64,000 nucleotides of DNA from positions 15,364,519 to 15,428,518 of the forward strand of contig NC_060236.1 in NCBI RefSeq assembly GCF_021155775.2. The letters run 5' to 3'. The stretch is from Neodiprion pinetum (taxonomy: Eukaryota > Arthropoda > Insecta > Hymenoptera > Diprionidae). Positions within the stretch are counted from its first letter, which is position 1, and every line of letters starts with the position of its first letter. The notes under the pieces were generated by a model, which had not been told where the DNA came from, searched no databases, and saw nothing but the letters and a program-made list of their open reading frames with translations. Positions 11,538-21,507 of this stretch are shown piece by piece. Position numbers and translations under genes: made by a program.

Positions 11538-13193
11538 GTGCTTGTTAATACGTTAATAACAGAACTTCGAGCAGTTATTGAATTTCTTCTCACGTTTACA
11601 ATGCAAGTGAATCCAATAAACGTTATTAAACTTCTGTGGGCAGCATTTGAAGTAATGAATATACCCGAGTCCCCGTTAACAAATGATGAACGTGAAATAG
11701 TATCGAACTTTGAAAACATTTTATTACAAAGCATGACAGAATATAATAGTGTGGAAATGATTGAGGAAAATTCTCTTGACTTTGAAGAGCCCTACAAAAA
11801 TCTTGAAACGTTCGCAGTGGAAGATGCAGATTTTCCAGTGCCTTCCGAAGGACCTGAAGATAGCTGTTCCGAAGATGACGAACCTTTAAGTTTCGATTAT
11901 AAAAGAAGAGCTGTTGAATATTGGAGAAGTGCAAAGACGAAAAAAAATCGCTCAATTGATACGGTTCGTTATAGATATAAAAAAGTCAAATCAGTACGAC
12001 AATTGCGTCGTTGGGCACACCAAATCAACCAGGGAGGGACATACATGGAAAAATTGGCTCGCATATCAGAGTATATATTGCAGAATATGAAAAATGCCAT
12101 TGACGCAGGCTTGATGGTTCATGATACGGATCTGCGAAGATGGGCTTTACAGGCCCAAGGACTTATCAGTCATAAGGATTTTCGATTTAAAGCATCGCCA
12201 ACGTGGTTACTTCACTTTAAGAAGATCCATCGCATTACTTGCAGAAAAATCAATAAATTCGTCACGCGAAAATCAGTGGAAAATAGTGAATATTTACACA
12301 AGAGTGCTGAAGAATTTTTGAAAAGAGTTGAACCTTATATTTCCGAATATGGATATGGACAAAATATATACATATAATTCTGATCAGAGTGGTTTCCAAA
12401 TAGAGATTCATTCTGGACGAACGTTAACGGAAGAAGGAACTAAACAAGTGTCGTGCATAGTACAATCAGTAACTTCAACAACGCACAGTTATACTATACA
12501 GCCTACAATTTCAGCGGACGGAAAATTATTATCTCCTTTATTTATTGTTTTAAAAGAACCATCCGGAACGTTCGGACCTATAGTTGAACAACATTTATTC
12601 AGACCGCCAAATGTTTTCATCACAGCTTCCAAATCAGGAAAACTTACTTCAGGTACAATAATTCTTGTTTCGCGCTGCATATATTCAAACGGTATTAATC
12701 ACAATGATTCAGTACAGAGCATTTCAAGATGTGGTTAGAAGAAGTGTTTATCCCAAAAGTGGGACCGAAGAGTCTACTTCTAATTGATTCTTGGAGTGGG
12801 CATTGTTCTAGAGTTGTGCAAGAGACAACACCCCCAGACAAAAAGTTGACGCCTTTATTGATACCGAAAGGAAACACTGGAAAAATTCAACCTCTCTATG
12901 TTTTCGGCTTCCGTATATGGAAAAATTATATTCGTCATTTTTCAGACACCGTAGTTCTTCTTGATTATGATTTAAATTTACATTTAAGGAATAATATAAT
13001 AAAATTACAATCTTTAGTTCACAACCAACTGTCATCTCCGCGATATCATAATTTGTTTCGTTATGCGTGGCATAAAAGCGGGTTCATTGCAAAGAAACCT
13101 GATGAATTTGATAACCCCGTCGATTTTGCATTTGGACAGTCATCTCATCCGAATTGTGAAATCGAAGGTTGCACGAATATCGCAGTAATCTGA
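11538..13193 (+). pseudogene. pogo/Tc5-lineage transposase, frameshifted
   Basis: Three overlapping frames (11538-12377, 12328-12738, 12729-13193) together span one transposase. The first holds an acidic N-terminus, a helix-turn-helix with FDYKRRAVEYWRSAKTKK, and a CENP-B-type DNA-binding part (WLLHFKKIHRITCRK). The second has the first catalytic Asp (NSDQSGF, codon at 12382). The third has the second Asp (LLLIDSWSGH, codon at 12786). The position of the third catalytic residue reads IQPLYVFGF: a TAT codon at 12897 encodes Tyr instead of the Asp normal in this lineage. Frameshifts near 12360 and 12725, plus that change, mean the protein is inactive. Confidence 0.82.
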
Positions 13194-13527
13194 TGTTCTT
13201 GGTGTAAAAAATCACTTTGCCTACAGCATTTTTTTGATGAATATCATTATTGTACCGACTATCATCCATAAAGCGATTTATAGATAAACTTGGAACCTGT
13301 TTTTGTTTAAAGGGTGTGGCCACGGTAGAGGAAGTAGAATCATGTGCATATTCAACAATTTTGTATTATATAAAACGTAATTTATTTACAAAACTATTTA
13401 CAGGTGTATTCAGTGTATGAATCAAAGTAACAAAAAAAAATTTCTTTATTCATTTTTTCAATGCAAAATGGCTAATAATCACTACTTGTTTTTTGTTTAT
13501 CTTTTTCCCAGCCCTTACCCCTCAAAT

Positions 13528-14179
13528 ATCTGTGCCATAGAATTAATTCAAGTAGAGATATGACTTGTTTACATATAACACACATCGAATTTTCGAGTAG
13601 TTGATAGTCTGCTTGAAATGAAAAATATTTACGTTTCTTGAAAAAAAATGATAAAACAGTAAAATAATAAGAGAGCGATGTCAGAATGAATGCGAGCCTC
13701 GAACAATGTTATTCAATGATTCATGGCTAAATACTAGACATAATCCGCAATATTGGGAAAAAAGTCGATAAGAATTCAGTTTTTGGGAAAAAATCGAAAG
13801 CACGTATTCTGTATTCTTGCATGCTCTTCACAGTGCTGTTGGATTCATTGAGCTCTGATGAACATCTTGTTTCTAATGTAAAAAATGAACTTTGTATATA
13901 CAAGTTAACCCCTAAAATAAAGAGTTCTTGAGAATATTAAAAGTGTGTTTTTCATCACTTTTGACAAGGTATTTATTACTATCATTATTAGTTATCAAAA
14001 TCTCCTCCTTGTATGCAAAACAGAAAAATCATCTTGGGAGGTGGTCAACTTTGGAGGGGTGTTCACCCCTTTAAAATGAGTTTGGGCCGATAAAAAAAAA
14101 TACGTATGTCATCGATTTTGACCCTCTATAACATACCAGAGTTTCATCGAAATCGGAGGGGGACACCTGAAAACGTTTC
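13528..14179 (-). repeat. Right long TIR of the pogo-lineage element
   Basis: Inverted copy of 10822-11473. It begins ATCTGTGCCATAG and ends CACCTGAAAACGTTTC. Confidence 0.88.
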
Positions 14180-14217
14180 CTTGTCAGAGTCGGAGGGCTG
14201 TGGTTCATAGCGATATG

Positions 14218-15680
14218 GGGGCTTATTACGGTTCTCGAGCGAGTTTACTCACTTCTCACATTTTCATCTCACGTGAGTTTAGTTGCTCTATTACGGATCT
14301 CTCGAGTGAAAATGTGAAGTAACTAGGCACTTCCGGTATAGGGATCTCACATTTCACGAAAGTTGACGCCATTTTGTCAGATAACGTATAAAAGTTGTTG
14401 TGAACGTCAGAAAGAATTGTTGAAGAAAATGAACGTGACAGAAGTACAATATATAAAATATATAATAAATAATATAAATATGTATAAATTATATGGAATG
14501 GGTCTGAGGCATCGCGTAGTGTTTGTCGTATTCGGAGCATTCGATTTTCCCGATTTTGCATAATCACGATCACTAAATTATTCATTGTATAAGTTCCCAC
14601 GTATCAATAACTTTTACTCTTTAACCAACAAATATGGATAGTCCAGGAGCCGACCGCACCATATCTTCCCTCATCGAACATATGATTGAAACTAGTACCA
14701 ATCCATAGGGGAGGTCGAGTACTTGAAGAAAAAACCGGGGTGCCAACCCCCACCCTGTCCGGGGGGCGGCAGCCACCCCTAAATGTAGTCGTAAGTAAAG
14801 TCGTTTGACTTTTGGGGGTGGCTGCCACCCTTCCGGAAAGGGTGTGGGGTGGCACCCCAGTTTTTTCAGGTTCCGGGAGGTTCAATCTTTAATTAAAAAA
14901 AAAAAAAATCGTATGTTCGATGAGAGAAGTTAAGGACCAAAAAAGTCTACACTTAGGGGTGGTTGCCGCCCTTCCGGACAGGGTGTGGAGTGGCACCCCA
15001 ATTTTTTCAGGTTCGGGGAGGGTAATCTTCAATTTAAAAAAAAAAATAGTATGTTCGATAAGGGAAGTTGAGGACCAAAAAAGCGTACACTTAGGGGTGG
15101 CAGCCGCCCTCCTAGACAGGGTTGGTGGTGGCACTCCGGTTTTTTTTTCAAGTATTCGACCTCCCCTATCGATTGGTACTAGTTTCAATCATATATTCGA
15201 TGAAGGAAGTAAGGCTGCCTTCGATATTGAGGCCAAAAAGTCGAACGACTTTAGGGGGTGGCTGCCGCCCTTCCGGACATGGTGGGGGGTGGCACCCCGG
15301 GTTTTTCAGGTTCAGGGAGGTTCAACCTTCAATTTAAAAACGAAAAAATCGTATGTTCGATGAGGGAAATTAAGGACCAAAAAAGCCTACACTTAGGGTG
15401 GCTGCCGCCCCCCCGGACAGGGTGGGGGTTGGCACTCCGGTTTTTTCTTCAAGTACTCGACCTCCCCTATCCATTGGTACTAGTTTCAATCATATGTTCG
15501 ATGAGGGAAGATATGGTGCGGTCGGCTCCCCGACCATGCGCAGAACGATTCTCGCACTGAATTTCGTGTCGAGTTTATTCACTCGGATAATCTCGTCTTT
15601 TCACCTCGTGAGATTCACCGTAATAGGGTGAGCCACTCACTTTCGTCATTTCACTCGATTCGAGAACCGTAATAAGCCCC
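14218..15680. mobile_element. Short-TIR element with an internal G/C-rich repeat block
   Basis: Inverted ends GGGGCTTATTACGG (14218) and CCGTAATAAGCCCC (ending 15680), with further matching CTCGAG/TCACTC-rich sequence inside both ends, define a non-autonomous element. Its interior is occupied by the repeat block at 14651-15524. No target duplication is clear. Confidence 0.7.
14651..15524. repeat. Inverted and tandem GC-rich repeat block
   Basis: Ends GAGCCGACCGCACCATAT and its complement enclose several copies of a ~130-170-bp unit built on GGTGGCTGCCGCCC, GGGTGGCACCCC and a poly(A)/TCGTATGTTCGATGAGG segment. The leftmost copy is inverted relative to the others. Open frames across it are by-products of the repeat and not genes. 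Confidence 0.75.
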
Positions 15681-15998
15681 AAGAATAGAGTACGTGAGTC
15701 AGCCGATATGACCAGCACGCAATAGAAAGAGAGGGGGCAACTAGGGAGTCTGGTTGTCTTTGTCTAGTCACGCATGCGCAGGCGAGTCTCGGCCGCACTC
15801 AATACGAAACATATAAAAAAATAATGTAATCAGTAGTATGACTATGAATGGTAGTATTAGTATAATTCAAATAAACTAATATACAATATAAGTGAAATCA
15901 ATTTATGGCTGTGGTCACACAAGGGATCTTGTTACAAAGAATGTTTACAATCATCTAATATCGTGTTTGGTAATAGTTGCAGAGTTTCTGAGACAACT

Positions 15999-16280
15999 CT
16001 ATCCATAATATTTGAAGAAAATGTTAAATGTCGATTTTAACGTAAAAATTTTTTCAGCACTAATACAAATAAAGTTTACGTCGTCAGATGCAAAATGCAA
16101 GCCTCCACGATGTTTTAGTTTAGTTAATTTGGAATTGCAGCTGTTATCAGTATTCCCTTCTATCATATTTAATGAAAATACTATAGAACGGCTAATATGT
16201 TTGACTACTTCATCGATATATTCTGTGGAACACCAACCTCCTTTTTTGGTATAATCATGTTCAAATAGAGTACGAACAGG
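15999..16280 (-). pseudogene. P-element/THAP9-like transposase, C-terminal fragment
   Basis: An open frame of 93 codons without an ATG runs from 16280 to TAG at 15999. It reads ...LFEHDYTKKGGW..., ...VKHISRSIVFSLNM... and then KLKHRGGLHFASDDVNFI with a following AEKIF. The last block resembles the 'RGGL.FPSDDV...' end of P-superfamily transposases and their THAP9 relatives. The rest of the transposase is not visible nearby, so this is a truncated remnant. The call rests on one conserved block. Confidence 0.45.
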
Positions 16281-16298
16281 TTATGTTTGTGTCAACTA

Positions 16299-16352
16299 GG
16301 GGCTTCGCCCCTGCGCGCTTCGCGCGCCAACCCCATCTCGGCGCTGCGCGCC
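16299..16352. repeat. Three consecutive perfect GC hairpins
   Basis: GGGGCTTCGCCCC (16299-16311), GCGCGCTTCGCGCGC (16313-16327) and GGCGCTGCGCGCC (16340-16352) are each perfect stems with a 3-base loop. On the reverse strand the first hairpin runs into CTAG followed by T, as at Helitron 3' ends. Confidence 0.8.
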
Positions 16353-16395
16353 TCACTATTTCCTTACGCATTGTCTAGTAGACAGGCGAATTCCT

Positions 16396-17376
16396 TCATG
16401 TTGATTTGATGACAGGTCTGCACTTGCTGTCCACTTCAATTCCTTCTGTGCTTACTTTTCTTTTTTTCATCAATCTAAGCTTCCATTCGTTGGTTGAAAA
16501 TTGGTGTTCCTTCTCTATTGATATCGATCTATCTCCTTGACTTGCTGAATTATTTTTGCTACCGCTCTGCCCCTTATTCTCCAAAATCACCTTCTTTATA
16601 TTATTTTTTTCTCCATATTTGTGTTGCTGTTCACTCCGCAAAACACCTCTTTCTTTTGTGGTTAACATAGATCCTGGTCGTCCTCTTGCCTGCTTATAGG
16701 AATATTTGTTTATTATTATTCTCTGGCTTATTTGGTTATTCGCACTTACAATTTTATTTTCCTTTTTCTTTTGTGATACGTCCGACCATCCAGCGTCTCC
16801 ATCGCTTTGTCTGCTGGTTGAAACTCCTCCTTTCTATTCGTTGGTTGAAAAGCCAGTATGATATTTTTTGTTCGCTTCCCTATATTTTCGCTGCTGTTCC
16901 CGTCGTCTAATTTTTCGCTCTTCTATGTCCATCACATTGGTTGGTCGTCCTCTTGATTTATTTTCCGAATCAATCGTCGCAATCGATTCTTCTAATTCTT
17001 CGACACCCTTCGTTGAATTATTTTTACTGCCGCTCTGCCGGTTATTCTCCAAAATCACCTTCTTTATATTATTTTTTTCTCTATATTTGCGTTGATGTTC
17101 ATTCCGCAAAACACCTCTTTCTCTTGTGGTCAACATCGATCCTGGTCGTCCTCTCACCTGGTTATACGAATATTTGATGGATATTATTCTATGGCTTATT
17201 TGGTTCTTCGCACTTACAATTTTATTTTCCTCTTTCTTTTGTGATACTTCCGACCATCCACTATCTTCATCGCCTTGTCTGCTACTTGAAACTCCTCCTT
17301 TCTCCATTGTCATCGTAAATCCTGGCTGTCCTTTTGACTGTTTGGTGATATATTTAGATTTACTATTATTTGATTG
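16396..17376 (-). pseudogene. RGRP-motif protein segment with 156-residue internal duplication
   Basis: The frame is the same as the OTU frame upstream of it and is interrupted by a TAA just before it (17382) and by more stops between 16834 and 16668. It carries repeated units RGRPGSMLTTRERGVL, RKYREKNNIKKVI and RGRPTNVMDIEERKIRRR. The DNA at 16547-16830 is a diverged copy of 17015-17300, offset by 468 bases (156 codons). RGRP is an AT-hook-like minor-groove motif, so DNA binding is plausible. Charged Arg/Gln/Lys-rich stretches of this sort occur at the N-termini of some Helitron polyproteins. Function here is inferred. Confidence 0.5.
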
Positions 17377-17805
17377 TTACTTTTCATACTTATTACTCAC
17401 TATCTGAATTTTATTTTGGTTCTGCAAGACATCAAAGTGTCCACTGTCTCCGTCGCCGGTAAAGAGTAGCGAGAATTGTGATTCATTTTGTGATCCGATC
17501 CGGTGTGGATGAATTTGTTCTTCGCGATACACGATTAAACATATCTTAAAAATGTCCGCAGCTACATATATTGCATTTTTATTCATATGTGATTTGTAAT
17601 CACCAGGTGACCTAATCACAGCACCGTTTGACTCATTACCTGTAATAAAACCCGCAAATGTAGACCAATTATCCACTATATTTGAAACGATACTCAGTCT
17701 CACCTCTGCGTGTCGATCTTGAGTGCCGTATACACAATACGCCAACGCGCGAAAAAGACAATTCCCGTCGGGAATCATCTTGATAATTTTCGTTCGCATG
17801 TTCAT
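17377..17805 (-). CDS. OTU-family cysteine protease domain protein
   Basis: An ATG-started frame of 142 residues. It opens with MNMRTKIIKMIPDGNCLFRA, where DGNCLF holds the OTU catalytic Asp and Cys (Cys codon 17758-17760). The helix with HAEVRLSIVSNIVDNW follows, and GHFDVL near the end supplies the catalytic His (17437-17439). Length and spacing fit a minimal OTU domain. OTU proteases cleave ubiquitin-like modifiers, and stand-alone or fused copies are known in some Helitron/Helentron elements, which suits the hairpin-bounded context. The frame continues beyond its TAA as the RGRP segment, suggesting that a longer protein was cut by a nonsense change. Confidence 0.72.
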   Translation of the reverse strand: MNMRTKIIKMIPDGNCLFRALAYCVYGTQDRHAEVRLSIVSNIVDNWSTFAGFITGNESNGAVIRSPGDYKSHMNKNAIYVAADIFKICLIVYREEQIHPHRIGSQNESQFSLLFTGDGDSGHFDVLQNQNKIQIVSNKYEK

Positions 17806-17947
17806 TTTTTGCGCGTCAGAAACAGATACCTATAAAGATATTTGTCAAAGACTGTCATAAACAGCCGATGACAGCTGTCAAAGGGTTTGCTAGATGCTTT
17901 TTGTTTTGTTTTCGGGATCTCACCCCACCGCCAACTTCATGTGTATA

Positions 17948-17994
17948 CTATTGTTATTATAATCTTTTTTTTACTATTGTTATTATAATCTTTT
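17948..17994. repeat. Two-copy direct repeat
   Basis: TACTATTGTTATTATAATCT occurs twice in tandem with a short T-rich link. Confidence 0.7.
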
Positions 17995-18165
17995 TCTACG
18001 TTCATTTGTTTGAAACTTTTTTATTAGATAGAGAGACAACCTTCAGCACGCCTGCGCATGCGTGATTAAACAAAGACAACCAGACTCCCTAGTTTCTCTC
18101 TCTCTTTCTATCGCGTGCTGGTTTTCACTTATGTGCGCTCCTGTGGCTCACGTACTCTATTCTTA

Positions 18166-18512
18166 TGTCTCTATGCTTTGGTTTGAACCCTCAATTAAAG
18201 GCAGATGGTGAGGCAAGTCCCAATTCCAGCGGGACCAGTTTGAACGTTGACCGAAGATATTGTTACAAAGGGTGAAATCACCCATTTTACCCCCCTTTGT
18301 AATGATCTAGTAGTCATCATGTAAAAGCTCTCACATGTTATCAGTTGAATACGGTTGCTGAGCCAACCAATGTTATTGTAAAAACAAAACTTTAAACCGA
18401 AAACACGTACTCTGCCATTAAAGCTTTTCCTCGACATTTTATTTGCGCTTTTAATTGATATCTAGTAAAGCTCACGAACCTACATTTTCCCGCAACATCT
18501 TGAAACGTTACA
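18166..18512 (+). repeat. Putative 5' LTR of the Gypsy element
   Basis: The segment starts TGTCTCTATG and ends AACGTTACA directly before a primer-binding-like sequence. It contains poly(C)/(T) tracts. No second copy was seen downstream, so the LTR limits rest on TG...CA and the PBS only. Confidence 0.45.
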
Positions 18513-18530
18513 TTGGTGTCAGAAGCGCGA
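18513..18530 (+). other. Putative primer binding site
   Basis: TTGGTGTCAGAAGCG follows the LTR-like CA end. TGGTGTCAGAAG is the form commonly seen at tRNA-primed minus-strand sites of insect Ty3/Gypsy elements. The tRNA species was not confirmed. Confidence 0.55.
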
Positions 18531-18561
18531 TTTTGTTGAGCTTTTCTCGAGATTCAATTCA

Positions 18562-19850
18562 GTGCGCGATCTAATTATGAGCACTAGTCATTCGACATGC
18601 CCTCGCCGAAGGGAAAGTTGCGGAGATGATCCCTCTTTGAAGGAAAATCCGCAAGTCCCGGAAGCAAATCCTACAGCTCCAGCAGCCCCTGTTTCTACAC
18701 CTTCAGTGGCCCCTGTTCCTGTACCTTTGGCGGTCCCTGTCACTCAGATTGATCTGCTGAAAATCATCAGCCAACAACATGAAGCCGCCGAGCGTCACCA
18801 ACTTATCCAGCTTATCCAGCTTTAGACGCAACAGCAACAACGAGATCGAGAATTAAGGGAGCAGCGTGGACAACAGCGAATGATCCTAGAGGCATTTTCG
18901 CGTTCAGAAAATAGGATGCAAGAACTCTTACAGACCATGCTGACGTTTCTACAAACCGAAAGGAGGGATGAATCTGAAGGAAACCCACGAATTCCACAGC
19001 CCTCTCCTGTCCTCACTTCCAGATCCATTCGAGACTCGAATCCTGTTACTAATTAGAGGTCTGTACATTTTCCTAAAGATACAGAAATATCTTCTGTATC
19101 CAGACCAAGGATACGAGAGGAAGTCATCTTTTGTGTGCCTCCTCCTCGCCCAGTTGCACATTGCGACCATATTGTAAATGTGATGCGGGATGCCCCACAA
19201 AATAATTTAAACGAGTCTTTCCTGAGCCTCCCCGAAGGCAACCTTGAAGTTTGTCCGAATCCTGTTAGAGCTCCTCTCTTCACGGAAACTAGACCCCTAG
19301 CTTCGATTAAATCCCCTAAATTTGACGGAAAAATTTCCTGGACGGATTTTGAAAATCAATTTGAATCAGCTGCTTTCCATAATAGTTGGAATTCGCCGTT
19401 AAAAGCAAGAAATCTTGCAATTAGCCTACGAGGTTCAGCGGTTACGGTCTTATCAACCTTATCTCCGTCTAAAAGGTTAGATTACGACAAATTGAGTTCT
19501 GCTCTGAGACTTAGATATGGTAGTGATCATCTTAAGAAAAGATATTTGACACAGTTGCAAAACAGCTGGCGACAGAAACGTGACGAAGACTTAGCTTCTC
19601 TCGGTCAAGACATAGACCGTTTAGCTAGAACAGCTATCCAGCTCGGGAAAGACCAGGCCAACTGGCCAAAAGAACAATAAAAACTTTCGAAATAAGAATA
19701 ATCGCGGTACTTCAAATAATCAAAATGTTAAACGCGAAACCACTAACGAAAATAGAAAAGATCAGCCTATTTTAAATTGTTTCTTTTGTAGAAGAAAAAG
19801 GTATCGGGCAAATTATTGTTATGCATTAAAAAAAATTTATAGATAGTCCT
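18562..19850 (+). pseudogene. Gypsy gag, interrupted
   Basis: One frame runs from 18562 to 19680 with in-frame stops at about 18823 and 19054. It has a Pro/Ala-rich start, a Gln/Arg-rich coiled-coil-like stretch (ELREQRGQQRMILEAF), then a capsid-type region (IKSPKFDGKISWTDFENQFE, LRLRYGSDHLKKRYL) typical of retrotransposon gag. After a frameshift a degenerate CCHC knuckle follows (CFFCRRKRYRANYC, with the Gly and His positions altered). The protease region expected next is essentially missing before reverse transcriptase begins. Confidence 0.8.
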
Positions 19851-19949
19851 CTCAAGGCCTGAATTCCAATACCCAAAACTGGCGTAATAGAGAGACGAAT
19901 ACTAGGGAAGAGAATCCTCATCGTCTTCTTCAGCCAAAACTGGTACAAA

Positions 19950-21287
19950 AAACTAATTTCTGTTTTATTAGAGTTTACAGATTGTTTTGCCAAAAATAGT
20001 GGCGATAAGGGCCGATGTACTTTAGTCAAACACAGGATTGACATCGGATAAAACCCCCCGATAAAACCGGCTCCCAGGAGACTCGCTCTCAACGCCCGGG
20101 AGGAGGTGAAGAAGTTTGTTGAAGACATGCTGGCGAATGACGTAATCGAACCATCGTCTAGCACCCGGGCCCCACCAATCGTCTTTATAAACAAGAAAGA
20201 TGGATCCAAACAATTTTGTATTGATTACTGAATTATATAACTGTTGAGTATGTGTGTATACAATTGTATTTTGAATGAGAGATCAAGAGATGGCGCGTTG
20301 TGTGTTATTACTAGTGAACTGGATCTATGTTTTCTTCTCCGAGTTTCTGGAGACGGCGGTTGCCTCGATGGTAGTACAATGCTAGTCGTTAGAGCATTAA
20401 TATGGCAGTTGTACAAATAGTCTTAATCATATATAATAAATACTTTATATTGTTTCACACATTAAAGAACTGACTAAGTAATTTATTCCACCGTAATAAA
20501 CATAACAATAACAAAGAAAGATTCTTACCCTCTACCCAGAATAGACGACGCACGACCTGATAGCTGGAGAAACTTGGTTCAGCACCATAGACCTACAAAG
20601 TGGGTACTGACAGGTCGAAATGGATCCTCTAGACAGAGGAAACAGCTTTCGTCACGGGTTTAGGAGGGTTATGGCAGTTCAAGGTCATGCCGTTCGGCTT
20701 AAGTAATGCCCCGGTTACCTTCAAACGAATGATGGCGGCTGTTCTCCATGGGCTCACTGGCAAAACATGCCTCGTTTATTTAGACGACATAATCGTCTTT
20801 CGCAAAAACTTCGAGGAAGAAGTTCATAATCTTAAAGAAGTTTTCGCCAGGTTGAAGCAGGTAGGCCTAAAAATGAGCCCGAAAATATGCCATTTATTCC
20901 AGAGAGAAGTAGGCCTTCTGGGGCACATCATCTCAGCTCAAGGTGTGAAGACTGACCCGTCTAAAATCGAGAAGGTTTCTTCTCGGCTGACACCTCGAAA
21001 TAAAGAGCAAGTACAAAGCCTTTTAGGTCTATGCACATATTACAGAAGATTTGTAAAAGGCTTCACCAGCATAGCTAAGCCCCTCCACCACTTGATGGGA
21101 ATCAGAATTCCTTTCGATTGGACCCCGGAATGCGAAGAAGCTTTCAAGAAACTAAAGGATAACCTTACTTCTTGCCCGATTTTAGCCTATCCAGAGGTGA
21201 ACTTCTTTTTATTTGGGATACAGACGCCTCTCTTTCAGGAATAGGTGGGGTTCTGTCACAGATTCAGGGAGGTCAAGAGAGAGTGAT
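19950..21287 (+). pseudogene. Gypsy reverse transcriptase, interrupted
   Basis: Pieces in shifting frames give the N-terminal part (LNAREEVKKFVEDMLAND, INKKDGSKQFCIDY), then, after the LTR inserted at 20242-20507, the palm (MPFGLSNAPVTFKRMM, LVYLDDIIVF with the catalytic DD at 20783-20788) and the connection (QVQSLLGLCTYYRRFVKGF). The start of RNase H (DTDAS, at about 21218) ends at about 21287, where a DIRS-like element interrupts it. RNase H resumes near 24770. Confidence 0.85.
20242..20507. mobile_element. Copia-type solo LTR inside Gypsy RT
   Basis: A 266-bp segment with TGTTGAGTATG ... AACATAACA ends is flanked by the 5-bp direct repeat ATAAC (20237-20241 and 20508-20512). It splits the RT between FCIDY and the KKDSYPLP block. 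Length, ends and a 5-bp duplication suit a Copia-like solo LTR. Confidence 0.75.
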
Positions 21288-21507
21288 TACAGAGATGTTC
21301 GTCTCGTTCTCGATATTACTATGTAGTCCCACTTCGATCCGCTAGTTGTCACATCCTTCAGCGAAACTAAAAAATGATGGTGGGGGACTACCGGGCGCCT
21401 ACCCGGGTCCGCGCCCGACCATGCGCATATCGCTTTGTTGTGCGCAAGTGTTACGATCTTTTGCGAGACGTGTTGAAATAAATCAGTGTTAAGTAAATAT
21501 TCAGTAG

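Larger units (their letters stand above)
10822..14179 (+). mobile_element. pogo-lineage DNA transposon with ~650-bp terminal inverted repeats
   Basis: Near-identical inverted repeats at 10822-11473 and 13528-14179 (tips GAAACGTTTTCAGGTG) flank a broken DDE transposase. The arms differ by a handful of substitutions and small indels, so the copy is fairly young. The expected TA target duplication is not visible at these tips. Either the true ends differ by a few bases or the flanks have changed. Confidence 0.85.
15681..18165 (-). mobile_element. P-like element with nested Helitron-like fragment
   Basis: Inverted ends at 15681-15784 (AAGAATAGAGTACGTGAG...) and 18040-18165 (...CTCACGTACTCTATTCTT) share AAAGACAACCAGACTCCCTAG and the CAGCACGC core in inverse order. 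On the reverse strand the interior codes an OTU domain, RGRP-motif repeats, then a P-transposase-like C-terminus. A hairpin-rich junction at about 16296 separates the last from the others. The nesting model (Helitron piece inside P-like element) is inference. Confidence 0.55.

Noticed and set aside
15258..15631. Overlapping open frames of about 100 codons on the + strand
   Set aside because: They follow the GC-rich repeat units and appear in several frames at once, so they are repeat by-products.
16686..17407. + strand frames over the RGRP segment
   Set aside because: They are antisense to the reverse-strand OTU/RGRP frame, which has recognisable motifs.
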